Shown here: piece after piece, positions 12,272 through 24,273 of the stretch
Position numbering within the stretch: the stretch's first letter is position 1
Layout: each line of letters begins with the position of its first letter
Assembly: GCA_004352715.1 (NCBI GenBank)
Contig: SCFE01000114.1
Coordinates: 802,998-862,467, forward strand
Direction of reading: 5' to 3'
Length of the DNA stretch: 59,470 nucleotides
DNA from: Hofstenia miamia
Taxonomy: Eukaryota > Xenacoelomorpha > Acoela
Translations under genes and position numbers: made by a program
The notes under the pieces: generated by a model
Database searches by the model: none
What the model was told of the DNA's origin: nothing
What the model saw: the letters and a program-made list of their open reading frames with translations, nothing else

Positions 12272-12322
12272 ATATATATATATATATATATATTTTATAT
12301 ATATACATATATATGTATATAT
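12272..12322. repeat. Interrupted (TA)n microsatellite
   Basis: A TA tract with TTT, CA and GTA interruptions, so older or less stable than the pure tracts. Confidence 0.9.
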
Positions 12323-12404
12323 GCTATTGTTGCTCCAACACAATAGGGTAATTCTATTAATACACTTAAAGAAGTTTTTCTTATTCTTCACTTAGATCAT
12401 TGGG

Positions 12405-12707
12405 TCCGCACTGTTTACCCAACTGACCCAGACTGTACGCCACTGGGTAGGGGAACTCAATGATATATGACTATAGAAGTTATTCCATATTTTCACAAAA
12501 TTATTGAAATGTTATACAAAATAATACTATATAATTGACCAAAAGCTTAAGCATGTATTCTAACATTGGGAGATTTTAGTCATGACCATGTTAGTAACCA
12601 AATATTTCTTAAATATTTTACGGAATTTTTTTTATTTAACCAACAATAATCAATTTTAAGAACCTGATGAGGGGAATTCTATCATGTCAACCTTGCGTAA
12701 GCCACTG
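12405..12707. mobile_element. Possible hAT-like ends (GTACGCCACTG, GTAAGCCACTG)
   Basis: GTACGCCACTG (about 12435) and GCGTAAGCCACTG (ending at 12707), read in reverse complement, give CAGTGGCGTAC and CAGTGGCTTACGC. This is the familiar CAGTGGCGTA terminal word of many animal hAT elements. Both are in the same orientation, so they are two right-hand ends and not a TIR pair. A third copy of the word occurs at 21878-21889. Tentative. Confidence 0.3.
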
Positions 12708-13640
12708 TAATTTACAATAAATGAGGACAAGAATGTGATGTTAATGTGTCATAAATGCATTTATTCGTATTTGCTAATTTCAGTTTAAATATTTCTGATA
12801 ATTTTACGCAGTAATTTCTGACCATTGCAGACTAACTGTTATTTATTTATTTATTCATATTAGCAAAGGTAAGTCGTAAGTCGTTGTTTAAATTTACCGG
12901 TTTTGTTCAAATATAAATGTATATGAATATTCATTTTGTTTACTAAAAAGTAAATCTTAGCATACGTTTTATTTAGAATTTACTTTTATTTAAATTATGT
13001 CTTTCTAAAAGTGTCGCATATCAGTTAAAGGGGTACCTAGAAGTGGTACAGAATTTCGAGCATACCCATTAAATTAGGGATAGGTGTACAGATAGGGCTT
13101 TTGTTACTAACATTACCACCTAAATTGCATGATTTGAGGAATGCACTGAGTTTAGGTTTTTACTTAGCACTAAGGTTCCATTGCTCTCCACCCAAGAATT
13201 AGGGCTTCTCTCCCTCTTTCTCTTTAAGGCTCTAGTCTGAAATGACTCTTTCTAAAGTTTTCTTGTTTCAGGTCGGCGAAGTATGGCCACTCTTCCCTCT
13301 CTTGATTTCCTGAAACCTTCTACTTTTATCTAGGAACAGGTTAAATGATAGGGAGTTAGTTATTTACTGCAGCAATGGCGAATCCTTGCTCACCACAAAC
13401 CCCTCATTAGATAGGGAAATATAACAAATGCAAATTTCATGCCAATGCTACATGGCGACCACTGCAGAGACCCAAGTACAAGTATGTTAATAATTAACAA
13501 TGGCACTGTCAGAGGAACACTGAAATAGCCTACAGAATGAAGCAGTACCCTAATGGAGAAGAAGATTGACCTCAGTATAATTGGAATCAGTGAAAAACTA
13601 CCATCGCCGGTGCCATTGATTTATGAAATTTTTTTACAGT
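12708..13640. other. Intergenic DNA, no gene recognised
   Basis: Less AT-rich around 13060-13600, suggesting old repeat sequence, but no domain could be read in any frame. Confidence 0.3.
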
Positions 13641-13644
13641 TAAG

Positions 13645-13866
13645 ATGCTAGTCAATCAGTGCCCTCAAGTCTCTTTCCCTTCACATAAAAGAAAAATGTC
13701 AACTACTGAACAGTCTAATCAAATCCCACAATCACAATATGACTTCCTCACAAAAGAGCAGTTAATTGACAAAATCATATCTTTTGAAAACAAAGCTTTG
13801 TTGAGTAAGTCTTCTTCTTCTTTGAGTTGTGATAGAGTTTTCATAGTTAAATCAATAGTCTTGTAG
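13645..13866 (+). CDS. Unidentified 73-codon open frame, possible retroelement ORF1 piece
   Basis: The frame includes FLTKEQLIDKIISFENKALL, a charged helix of the kind that begins coiled-coil ORF1 proteins of LINEs. It abuts the 3' end of the opposite-strand Gypsy-like RT pseudogene, and the plus-strand LINE ORF1 resumes 3.5 kb downstream near 17.34 kb. One possibility is that the Gypsy element landed in the 5' part of that LINE. This is inference only; the frame could equally be meaningless. Confidence 0.2.
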   Translation: MLVNQCPQVSFPSHKRKMSTTEQSNQIPQSQYDFLTKEQLIDKIISFENKALLSKSSSSLSCDRVFIVKSIVL

Positions 13867-13989
13867 AGGAGATATCTTCTGGTTGAATCAGTTGCTTCTG
13901 CATTTATACTAATTAGACTGAATGAGTACTCTGGAAAGTGACTGGAAAGGTATGTGTGTAATGACATATTCTTCATGGAGATATTGTGA

Positions 13990-16340
13990 TTGCATCAGTT
14001 TTTGATGTAGTTTTGGGTTGAGTCCGTGAGCATAATGAAAGCAGTTTTTTCGATGTCCAATTCTCTCATGTTAACTTGCAGAGGTCCACTGTGGAAAAGA
14101 ATTGGTATTTGGCAGTGCCAAAAAGAATGTTATCAATTAGAGGCAGAGATTAGGCATCTTTTTTAATTATGTTGTTAAGCATTCTGAAGCCAATGCAGAA
14201 ATGTGTTTATCTCCTTATTTTATAAACACTGTGGAAGAAGTTTTTCTGATTATGCCATTGTTAAATAGTTCACTGATTGTTCTTGTGTATTTGTCTTGGG
14301 GGTGCTGAGGCACTCTGTGACAATGTTACCAAATTGGTTTGTCTGATGCAGTGTTAATTTGGTGTTTTATGCCTATCACTTTGCCAATGCTGATTTCTTC
14401 ATTGTTGGGGATTGCTTCATTTTTGGTGACTACTTTGTTGATTTTCAGAATTTGATTTTCATTTAGGTGAGGATGTGTTTCTCTTGACATTTTTGGACCA
14501 TTTACTGTGTGATCTTGGTGGACTTTTGATAGTTCAAAAGATAGAAATGATTTGGATTTCATGACAAATTTCTCAATAGGTATGCTGATGATTGTAATTT
14601 GGTTTGGTTTTACTGAGACATATTTATTGCTCTTCTTTAATATGGCAGTGACTCTAATGCCATTCCTTATGTGTTGAGATATTGTTTAATAGTATGATTT
14701 TCTTCAAATTAATTCCATACTGGTTTGAAATAATGAAGTCACCATTGGTTGATGTTTTTGTCATTATTTTTACCAGCTTCCAATGGTGTGGTTCCACTCA
14801 CAGTTGTTCTAGTAAGGAAAACTTGGATGATGCTGTTTGCTGTTTGTAATGATATTTTTACATTGTAGTCTTCTTTGATGGTTAAGGTTCTGGATGAGTA
14901 ATATATCACAAAGTTATTTTCATAGAGAAAGTCTTGACAAAGTATCATCTCATATGGAAGTGATTGGCTATGAGTGTCAACTATACAGATAGCAGGTTGG
15001 AATTTGATGTGTTATATTGAAATCAGCCCTTTTTGGCTGGTGCCTTTTATGTTGCCAGAAATATTAATGAGATGTGTTTCTACTTTCTCCATGTTATCAC
15101 ATGTCCATCCAATTTCTGTAGCACAGGTATCTGCCATTAAGGTGATTGATGCTCCAGTGTTTATGGTGGCCTTTATAATAATGCTGTTTATTATTAATGG
15201 AATGAGGTTTCTTTCTAAGAGGTCACTAATAATTAGACACTATTCATTGCTGTTTGGGTCAGTGCCCTTGTTAGTTTAAAATTTCTTTGTTGCTTTGATA
15301 TGCAATTTCTTCTGCATCTTCAGTGGTTTAGAAATTTTCATCACTTATGACATATATGATTGTTTTGCAGTCCAGCTTGAGATATCCTTGTTGGCTGCAT
15401 TGTTATCATCTCACTTTTTCATGTTTGTCAGTTTCATTTTGATTGAATTTTCTATTTCAGTAGGTTTCTTTTTGTTGAAGATTGGAGCTGTGTTCTGGAA
15501 TCCAAGCACCTTTTGGATTTTGGGGTTGTTTTCCATACTCCGTTGGATATTGACACACTTGTTTATTAGAGTATTGATAGAGTAATTGATTTCATATTTA
15601 TTTTCAAAGCATCTTCTAAATAGAGGTGACATTCCAGCATGTAGGTAAGAATAGAGGTCCTATTTATAGTATCAACCTTCTTCAACAGACAATTGTAATA
15701 ATCTATTTACTTTAAGTATGTATTCAGTGATATCATTGTTGTGCATTTTGCAGCTGTATTATTGCATACTATATTGTTTCCTGGTGTTTTTGTTGTTAAA
15801 ATAATGAGCCCAGGTCTTTTACTAACTTATTAAAATCAATTTTTGATTTGGCATCCAGATTCATATAAATGCTTAGCACTTTTTCTTTTAAGAAAAGGGG
15901 CAGTTGAGTGCAACCATTTTGTTTTGTGCCTCCTTGCTGTGAAACGTATATCTTGAAGATCATGATCCATTCCAGGAGCATTTGAGCAGTAGTCCTGATT
16001 TTCCCTGTGAAGTAAGAAGGTGGTCAATTTATTTTTAGATCTGTTCTCATTAGGTCATCTGGGAGCATTGATTTTCTTTTCTTGATATTGGTGTCAAAGG
16101 CTTGTTTGGGTGTTGGCTCTTTAGAGCTGCCACTTTAATAGGTGATTGTCTTGGCTCTTCTGGTTTGTGTGCCAGTTTTTTCAGAGTGCTTGCTGGATTA
16201 AATTGAAATTTTTCCATGTGGGCGATATCAGGTGATTTTGCTTCAGATTTTATAACTGTGATTTCATCTTGTAATTCAGTTATTTCTCTTTGAATTGTCT
16301 CTGTTGGGTTTCTAATAGAATTTAGATTCAAGTGCATTCG
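13990..16340 (-). pseudogene. Ty3/Gypsy-like gag-protease-RT pseudogene
   Basis: Reading the minus strand from high to low coordinates gives the canonical order of an LTR retrotransposon polyprotein. Gag (about 16.0-15.8 kb) has LPLFLKEKVLSIYMNLD followed by FNKLVKDL, the usual capsid 'LPL.L.g.A...y..L......f..l' pattern. The protease has INTGAS near 15.16 kb and MILCQDFL near 14.94 kb, comparable to DTGA and ILGxDFL; the catalytic Asp of DTG is Asn here. The reverse transcriptase begins with GIKHQINTASDKP (near 14.35 kb), then SLPLIDNILF and FFSTVDL (near 14.1 kb), then IEKTAFIM (near 14.05 kb). Frames change several times and stops are common. The catalytic YxDD box, RNase H, integrase and both LTRs are not recognisable. 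Dead. Confidence 0.7.
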
Positions 16341-17275
16341 GTTTTTTCATTTGTCATTTTAATTACTTTCTTAGAGTCAGGAAGAGTGGAAGTACATCTG
16401 GATATTTTTCGTGGTGTTCTTGGATAATGATACAATTCTTCCATGTTAAAAACAGGCAATAGCATTCTTTGTAATATCCCAGTAAACATTTTCACGGTTT
16501 TCCCACCGAGAGAGTAGATGGGGCCCACCCGTGGCCCACTTTAGGTGAAGTTCTTTGCTTACCAAATGAATCAATAAAGAAATAAAGAAAGAAAAAGTAA
16601 AAACCATTTTCAGTTCCATGTTCTTTTGACGTTCTTGGGTCACAAAGTAGCATCGATGGGTTTAGTGTTAGAATATTAGCACAATACAAGTAACATCTAG
16701 TGTACAATGCATATATAACAACTGTTTGCAAGCACCAAGAGGGAATTATGCAAAGAAAACTATGTAATTGAATTAGCAAATGAGTAATAACACTGATCAG
16801 CTGGGAGATAGTGTACCTAAGCTTTGAACACACAAATAAAAAATTTCTCAATTGTAACCTGAGAGAGTTTAGCTTACACATAATTTAACTTTCACCAGCG
16901 CCATGTCTAGCAGTCATTAAATTAAAGTAGAGAAAAGTAATATGAGAATGAATGCCTTCAAATTAGATAATGAAAGAGTTGAAGGGTATTGCAAGCAACA
17001 AACACTTGACATCCCTCAGATGGACCAACAGCTCTTCCTTGATAGAATAACTAGTTTAGCTTGAGATCAAAATATCAGTAATTGAATAAGAATAAATATG
17101 AAAGCAACCAATTTTAGCCAAATCAAAGGTTTTATTGATACTAATGCATACATGTTTGCCCTAATTTTTAACAATTAATAAATAGTTGTAAACAAAAATT
17201 AAGCAGAATTTTGGTAGCAGAACTACCATGAAATTGGTAGCACGGGAGTTTTCGCCTAAAAGATTATTAATTTTA
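16341..17275. other. Flank between the Gypsy-like and LINE elements
   Basis: Open frames on the minus strand (16328-16881) have no recognisable domain and may be gag leader or LTR remnants. No direct LTR repeat was found when compared by eye with 13.3-13.7 kb. Confidence 0.3.
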
Positions 17276-17298
17276 TAATATATATATATATATATATA
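17276..17298. repeat. (TA)n microsatellite
   Basis: A short pure TA tract just upstream of the LINE ORF1 region. Confidence 0.95.
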
Positions 17299-17344
17299 AT
17301 GTAATTTCATCGCAAAATGATCTTCATATACACCATAAAAATAA

Positions 17345-17930
17345 TATGCAAGAAAAAATAATGCAATTTCTGAAAAGCTTGAAATATATAATTCGGATTT
17401 ATCAAAATTATATAAAGGCTTTACGGAATTTCAAAAATGGTACACAGCTACAAATATGAATTCTATATCAGCACAGAATAAAGATGTAAATCTGAATGTA
17501 CTCATTCTTACTGGAATGCCAGAGCCTTCCCATAACGCCACGATTGATCGCATCAACTCTGACTTTGAAAATGTGAAGAAAATTATTAATAATATTACTG
17601 GAGATGATTGCAAACTTGGAGATGTTTATAGACGTGGCAAATATAATAGTACTCTTTCTAAGCCAAGACCAATAGTAATTAACTTTAAGAATTCCTGGGA
17701 TCGTCGGAAAGCACTAGCAGCTTGTAGTAAACTAAAAGGTACTGGATATTTTTAAAAAAATGATGTATCATTTGAAGAAATGAAAATAGAACAAAGTCTT
17801 CTGAAATACAGGTATGAGCTTTCAATTTTAAGCATACCTAAGAATGCCTTAAAGGTTCGACATTTAAAACTTTACTTTAATAATCAAACTAATGACAACT
17901 ACTCAAAGCGTACAATATACATGTAGCAAA
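17345..17930 (+). pseudogene. LINE ORF1 (nucleic-acid-binding protein) remnant
   Basis: The open frame extends upstream of the ATG at 17456 to about 17345, with a short heptad-like helix (EKLEIYNSDLSKLYKGF). It then reads VLILTGMPEP, KKIINNITGDD, GDVYRRGKYN, RPIVINFKNSWDRRKAL and SKLKGTGYF. That order, helix then 'v.i.G.pe' then 'R.g.......RPi.v.F.....r..ll', is the usual RRM-like fold of LINE ORF1 proteins. A TAA at 17753-17755 interrupts it. The same frame family continues with DVSFEEMKIEQSLL to about 17925. Its role would have been RNA chaperoning during target-primed reverse transcription. Confidence 0.6.
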
Positions 17931-17959
17931 ATAAATCAATTGTGACTACACTGCTGGAA

Positions 17960-20830
17960 CAATCAAGAAATTAAAGTATTACTTGGCAATGTTGAGAGCT
18001 TACGTAATATATTAAAAAGAATTGATGTTAATAATTTGTTGAATTTTTATGAGCCTCATATTTTTTGTATTACAGAAACTTGGTTAGATTTTCACATAAC
18101 CAATATGGAGTTATTTCCTTTTTCAAACTATTATGTTGATAGTAGTACTGATAGAACTTCAGGTCCTCATGGAGGAGTATTAATTGCTATAAATCGAAAA
18201 TTTGATGTACCAATAATCTATTCATTGTCTAATGAAGAAAAATATTATTTTATTTGTGGAATCATAATTTCAAACGCAGATTGTGTATATTATTACTAAG
18301 TTTATATCTACCTCAAAAAGGAAGCTTGTATGTTGTTTCTCTAAATGATTTAAAAACTGCTTAAATTATTTCAAATGATTGTTCGAAATCTACCTGTCTA
18401 TTAATGGATATGTAAATAATGAAATTTACGTAGTGGGTGATTTTAATTTACCAGGAGTGGATTAGAACAGTTTTTCTTCTAGTAGCCTTTATGAAAATAA
18501 ATATTTAGATATATTTATTGAACTTAATGTTAATCAAATAGTAAATACTCCTACTTTTGTATCGGGAAATATTTTGGATTTGGTTTTTACAACTGACGGC
18601 AATCACAATTCTCTTGATTGCATTATAAAAAATTCAGATCATAGAATTTCAAAACATCATTTCCCCTTTTCAAAATCAAATGCTTCTACAATGAAACCGG
18701 GACATCGTTTAATAATAATTTCATCTATTCATTTGCAAATGCCAATTATACTTTGATTATTGAAGAAATGCAGAAGTTAGATATTAATTTACTAAGTTCA
18801 TTTGTTGACATTAATGCTTTAATTGAATTTTGGTACTATAATTTATATGAAATAATAAACTACATAATCCCAAAGAAAAGACAGAAAGGATGCTTACTAC
18901 CATCATTTTATTCATCGCACACTGTTCATTTACTAAACAAACTTAATACATTCAAGAGAAGAATAAAATCACACACGTCAACAACTTATAAAAAGAAGCT
19001 TGAAATTCATTTTACAAATTTTCAAGATTCAGTGTCTCTTGACAAAATTGTAAACATGAATTCTTTTCAAGACGGTTCTCAAAACAAAGTGTTTAAGTAT
19101 TTAAGATCATTAAACAATTCTCTTTTTAACCAAACTGTATTTATTGGAATAATGAACAGGCAAATACAAATGTTGAAAAGGCTGAATTGTTCAATAGATA
19201 CTTTAACACAGTTTATTCTAAGTTTAGCGAAGGCCAAAATATATATAATAATGATAGTGAATTTCATCTTGAAGACTTTCAAATATATCCTTCAAAAGAA
19301 ATAAAGATAATTAAAAATCAATCTAATTCGTCTGCCCTTTCATGCTATAATATTCCAACTATTTTTATTAAAAATACATTACCGGTTATTTCCAAACATT
19401 TATGTATAATATTCAACGGCATATTATCTAGCTTAGACTATCCGACGTTCTGCAAATCTGCGTTTATGTTCCAATATTTAGAAATTACAGACCAATTAGT
19501 ATTCTTCCACGTATTTCCCTTATATTTAAAAGACTTTTATTTGATTTTATTTATCCTTTTATTAAAAACAAATTATCTAAATTTCAGCATGGATTCCAAA
19601 GTGGATCTTCTACGATTACGAATTTGTTATGTTATTTAGATAAAGTTTATAAATGTATTGATGTTGGTGCTTCATGTTGTGGCATTTACTTTGACATTAG
19701 TAAAGCATTTGACACGGTTCCGCACCATCTTTTACTGGATAAGCTATCTAAATTTGGATTTGATAATAAGTTTATGCAATTGTTCAAATCTTATTTAACA
19801 GGTCGCTACCAACACACAAATATTTGTGGAAGTATTTCGCAGCCTTTAAAAATAACGAGTGGAGTACCTCAAGGAAGTGTTCTTGGACCACTTTTATTTG
19901 TTCTATTCATTAATGATTTCTGTTCTAGTACAAATTCAAATATTTGGCTTTTCGCTGATGACAGCAAACTTTTAGTAGAATCCCCTACTGAATTTATTAT
20001 TAAAAATACAATTGATTCGGTTATGAAATGGGGACGGAGAAATGAAATACAATTCAATACATCTAAATCTAAGATTATATGTTTCGGAAAAACTAAATGC
20101 AGAGATATGCTTTCTTCAAAACATATGGCATATAATCTTCAAATAGTTGAATCCGTCAATGATTTGGGCGTAAATATCTCATCAGATTTAAAATGGAACC
20201 AACATTATGCCAAAGTTCTAAACAAAGCAAATAACGTATTATTTCATCTAAGAAATGTACCATATATAACACCTATATTTATTAAAACTAAGTTATTTAA
20301 GAGTTGCATATTATCTGTTATAACTTATGGATCACAATGTTGGTGGCCAAATAGACATCACTTTGAAAAACTTGAAAGATATCAAAGGAAATGCTTACAT
20401 TGGTGTTTAAATTCAAATATCTTATGAAAATTTGTTGCACCTTAATATACTTACGATTGCTCTTCTATTTCAATTGTATGATTTGATATTTTTCAATAAA
20501 GTACTAAATAGATTATACAAAATAGATCATACTGAATTTGTTAGTGTAAAAAATACTTCATCAAGAGAAAAACGGAATATGTTCAAAATTCCTAAATGCA
20601 AATTGGTTACATTTCATAGCAATTATTGGGATCGTATTACTTACTTGACTAATTACGTATCAGTCAATTCTAATATCAACATTTATGATCGTCCTAGCAT
20701 TGTAAAGAAACAACTTCGTATATTCTTTGAAGATTATGTTATTAATCATTGTGAATTGAACAATACTTGCTCATGGTTTCTATCTTGCAATTGCAGCAAT
20801 TGTAGAGAAGTAAGATCCTTTCATAAATAG
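17960..20830 (+). pseudogene. LINE ORF2 (endonuclease-reverse transcriptase) pseudogene
   Basis: APE endonuclease: FCITETWL (catalytic Glu, about 18080), GGVLIAI, VVGDFNLPG (about 18432), LDLVFTTD (18574) and NSDHRI. Linker and fingers: IPKKRQKG, then FNRYFNTVYS (19190). RT: NYRPISILPR (about 19490), FQHGFQSGSST (about 19590), YFDISKAFDTVPHHLLLDKL (about 19690), SGVPQGSVLGPL (about 19860) and the active site FADD (about 19955) where YADD/FADD is usual. Thumb: LGVNISSDLKWN. The C-terminus is CSWFLSCNCSNCR, a Cys cluster common at the ends of such LINEs. The frame is broken near 18300-18430, at 18463 (stop), near 18740, 19190-19300 and 19480, and by a stop at 20425. The longest intact piece, 19624-20427, covers most of the RT palm and thumb. 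Confidence 0.9.
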
Positions 20831-20925
20831 AAATATTGTGATATTTGTAAAGTATTTTTTTATTTTCCAAAATTTTGTTTTATTTGTAAATTAAGTTTGT
20901 AGCGCTTTATAAGCGAATTGAAGTC

Positions 20926-20945
20926 AAGTAGTAGTAGTAGTAGTA

Positions 20946-20991
<46 letters not shown>
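20926..20991. repeat. (AGT)n LINE tail fused to (TA)n microsatellite
   Basis: Seven AGT units at the LINE 3' end are followed at once by about 22 TA units (to 20986) and GTATATGG. The tail presumably seeded or joined the microsatellite. Confidence 0.9.
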
Positions 20992-21850
20992 GGTAGATAG
21001 TAAATCTTCGGGAATAAAGTTGTGGTAATATTTTAAAGTTTAATGATATTAAAAAAACTTTAGAGATGTTAAGTTCCTTTTTTTTATTTGCCCCGTTTAA
21101 TTTTTATTGTAGGCCCTATGTAAAAATACCAAAAGAACTTTATGATCACCCTGTAAATAGGTGTACGATGTTGTAAAGCTGCAATCATATATTATTTAAA
21201 GGAGACTCGATGTTTACAAAAAGATGGCAAAAACACCTTATTTATAGTAATATAGTAACTGGAGACCTCAATACGGCAATAATAATAAATTGCACATCTT
21301 CTAGAGGACTTTTAAAGATAATGTTGAACATTCCCAATTCATGTCTTACTTACGATCTAGCAATAATGTTTATATTTATATATACATGTATATCAAGCCC
21401 TTAACTATTAATGTTCAAGGCAGAAGTTCAACTTATAAAAGGTAGTAGCTAGTTTCAAAGATTAAGAACGAATTTTGTTAAATTGATAAAGTTATCAAAA
21501 TCAGTCAGTTGGGTAGAGTTATCATAGGTATTGCGAACAGGCCACAGCAAATAGTAGAAAAATTCTAAAAGTAAGAAATCGCAAAACTTCATTTTAATGA
21601 AATTGTTCATATTGCTTAATATTTTAGTGAAATTATACTTCTATATAATGCATACACGCTTAATAGGATTTCAATAAAGAGGAAGATCCCATTCTATGTC
21701 ATTAACGTTGCGCCTAACTTAAAATATTTTTCAATTGGTCAAAACATAGATATAATATGGAGTACTGCTTTGCTGAAATGTCTATGTTAGAAAATGAAAA
21801 ATAATACACTACATTGAAATAAAATATTGTTATTGGGAAATTTCATATCA
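20992..21850. other. Intergenic DNA, nothing recognised
   Basis: AT-rich, with no domain-bearing frame or visible repeat. Confidence 0.35.
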
Positions 21851-21888
21851 AGTGGCGTCAATTCAATAAAATTCCAAGCTACGCCACT
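21851..21888. repeat. 38-bp miniature inverted repeat (AGTGGCGT...ACGCCACT)
   Basis: AGTGGCGT at 21851 and ACGCCACT at 21881 are exact inverted copies separated by 22 AT-rich bases. The word is the common CAGTGGCGTA-type hAT terminus. This could be a minimal internal-deletion derivative, or chance. Confidence 0.4.
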
Positions 21889-21988
21889 GATTGTGATGAT
21901 ATCCAACCAGAGAAAAGGGAATGGCTTATTGGCCTACAGTAAAATGTAGGCTTTTGAAAAGTGCTTGTTAGTTTTATGTTAAGTGAAC

Positions 21989-23158
21989 CTAGGGCTGTGC
22001 GGGTACGAGCTTACCAGCGAGTATATACTGCGGGTACAGATAAAGAAAAATGTGATAATGTTCAAGAATCACAAGTCGCATCTCCCTCATGTATGCATAT
22101 ACAAATTCGTGAGTGTTATATATAAACTCTTAACAAGTACATTTGCAGAAATCTGTTCCACATCATTGTCTTTAAAAAAAGCCGTAAAAAATCGGTGGAA
22201 TGAGCGGAAGCACTCTATATAAAATTGGCCTCGCTACAGGTGTTCTTAGAAGCTATTACAGTGCAAAAATATGTATATTCTGTTTTTAAGTACGCGCAAA
22301 GCAACTTGAAACTTTTGGCTATATATAATTTGCACTTGACGTATGCTAAATTCGGCAGCCTCTGATGTGTGCAAAGATTCACAAATATAGCATTTCATTT
22401 CAGTTGCAAAACAAACAATGATATTCTGGGGTCCATAGCCCATACCTATAAAAATAGGCCCGTCGGTTTGTCCGTGTCCGTATCCTAAGCCCGTTGCTCA
22501 ATGTTTCTTAACTAAAATAGCTTGACAGTCGTAACACCTATCAATTTAGTTTACCTCAATAACCAAATTAAGTACATTAAGTCCCGTTTCCAGAAGAAGG
22601 TCTACCAATTTATCACAATAATGACAACACATCAAACAGTATGAAAATTATTTTAATGTTCTGCTGATTATTCATTTACTGAAAGCGAATTTTTATTTAT
22701 CATAATAGTACATTATAATTCATGTATGACCTTGCAAAATATATAAATTACATTAATTCAATTCAAATAATATGGAGCGTTGTTAGTTCACAACATATAA
22801 TTCTTAAGTCACCATTTACATATTAATGCAATATCAGAAACTGACAGTGCAAAAAAACTTTCTGAATTTCAATAATAAAGTTTATTTTATGTGGCTCAGT
22901 GTAATATTTTATGTGTAATTTTGTTGTAAATCTACACGAAGGCTAGTTTTTCATGAAATAAATATCCGTAAATAGATGTATAAAATTGATAGATACAAAA
23001 TACGTATGCATCAATTGACCTAATCTACTTCAAACAAATAGTTTCAATAATTAATACCTTTGAACAAAGTTCAGAGCCCGCATACCCGGCCAATGCTCGT
23101 ACTATAGAAGCCCGTGCCTGTACAACTTTGTCCGTGCTCTATACGGGAGCTACCCTAG
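21989..23158. mobile_element. Possible 1.17-kb non-autonomous hAT-like element
   Basis: The left end reads CTAGGGCTGTGCGGGTACGA; the right end, in reverse complement, reads CTAGGGTAGCTCCCGTATAG. Subterminal CGGGTACGAGC and GGGTATGCGGGC words and a central CCGTGTCCGTATCC cluster repeat the theme. Only six terminal bases match exactly, and the flanking 8-bp sequences do not match, so this is tentative. The interior has no transposase. Confidence 0.35.
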
Positions 23159-23671
23159 ATTATATTTATTTATGGAATGAACAGAATAGTCTTAGAAATT
23201 TAAAAAGCATTTCTAAAGAAATTCTATGTTTAACTACTCCTTCTTTCTTCATCTTGTAAGATTCAGGCGATATAGGAATCGAACAAAAATTTAGTAGCTA
23301 TAAATGTCTAAATTAAATAACAATATTGCTGAATCACTTACATATGACGATCTGACATTTTACTTTGATTAACTTATGTGGTTACCTTAATGTGAGTAGC
23401 TGCTCATGCAAGAAATCAAGATATGTGCTGACACATTTCAAAACACATATGAGTCTTACAAAACAAGCAGAATTAAGCTATCATTGATGCTCACTGCAGA
23501 CATCTGTAGATGTTCCAAAATTTAATACCAAAAAATTTTGTTTTCTATATCAATTTTTGAAATCTTAATGCTTATTTTTTATTTTTGTTTTAGAATTCTG
23601 TTATTCCTTATTTTTGGTTCTCTAAAAAGGCAGGGTTTTGAATCCCCAGAAACCCTCTTTCTCTACGGCCT

Positions 23672-23704
<33 letters not shown>

Positions 23705-23706
23705 GT
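23672..23706. repeat. (TA)n microsatellite
   Basis: A pure TA tract ending in GTATATG. It forms the outer end of the left copy of the inverted repeat described next. Confidence 0.95.
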
Positions 23707-23719
23707 AAAATATTGAACG

Positions 23720-24115
23720 CTCAGTGATGGTATTATAAGAGAATTTCCGTGATATCGGTACTAAAAAATTTAAGAATTCCAGTCATAGGATCGCAGAAAA
23801 TTTCCGGGATTGTGAACCCTAATCTCAAGGATGTTAGGTCTCCATTTATTAGTCAAACATCATATTTCTTTTCTCTGTTATCAGTTGAAATATGATATGA
23901 TCAATGCTGCAATAGGTTGTAAACTAAAGTGAAAAGACCAGAATTGTCTGTCCATTGCAACAATTTTTTAGCTTCTCAAAAAGCCGTACAAAAAAATTTA
24001 ACTGGCTAAATTTCATGCTGAATTACATATTTGCTGCAATAGTTAAAATGCATTTTTTATTTGTTGCAACAGTTTCAATGAATTATTTATTTCTTCAATT
24101 TAATTTTTACACATT
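23720..24115 (-). repeat. Left copy of a ~0.4-kb inverted repeat with 30-bp units
   Basis: This block is the reverse complement of 33.58-34.03 kb at clearly more than 80% identity by eye. Shared landmarks include TTATTAGTCAAACATCATAT, TAGCTTCTCAAAAAGCC and AATCAATGCTGCA-type words. At its inner end it carries about three degenerate units of the same 30-bp minisatellite (core TTGCAACAGTTTCA) that is expanded to about 12 units in the right copy. At its outer end lies (TA)n. The two copies bracket the Tc1, Tigger and VWA7 interval. Confidence 0.8.
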
Positions 24116-24273
24116 AGAATGATCATGTTAGTGAATACAGACAAAAGTATAATATATTATCCCGGCAATATCAATTACAATTCCATCCAGCTTCAATTCT
24201 ATTTAAGCATAAATATCGTCAAAAATCAATTTCTTTTCTTGATAATTCTTATAATTAAATCCACGATCACATA

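Larger units (their letters stand above)
17345..20947 (+). mobile_element. Near-complete non-LTR retrotransposon (CR1/jockey-like LINE)
   Basis: A 3.6-kb plus-strand element with an ORF1-like frame, an APE-type endonuclease, a reverse transcriptase, a Cys-rich C-terminus and a short 3' UTR. It ends in AGCGCTTTATAAGCG and then an (AGT)n tail of seven units that runs straight into a (TA)n tract. A 3' trinucleotide tail instead of poly(A), one APE endonuclease and no RNase H fit the CR1/jockey group; the exact clade cannot be fixed by eye. Frameshifts and stops in both ORFs make it inactive. The 5' end is uncertain and target-site duplications were not found. Confidence 0.85.

Noticed and set aside
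12663-12700. Hammerhead ribozyme core (CTGATGA)
   Set aside because: No GAAA partner or matching stems nearby; other CTGATGA occurrences in the window also lack them.
14974-15585. Hydrophobic plus-strand frames that look like membrane proteins
   Set aside because: They are the antisense of the Gypsy-like gag and protease region, whose minus-strand motifs explain the sequence.
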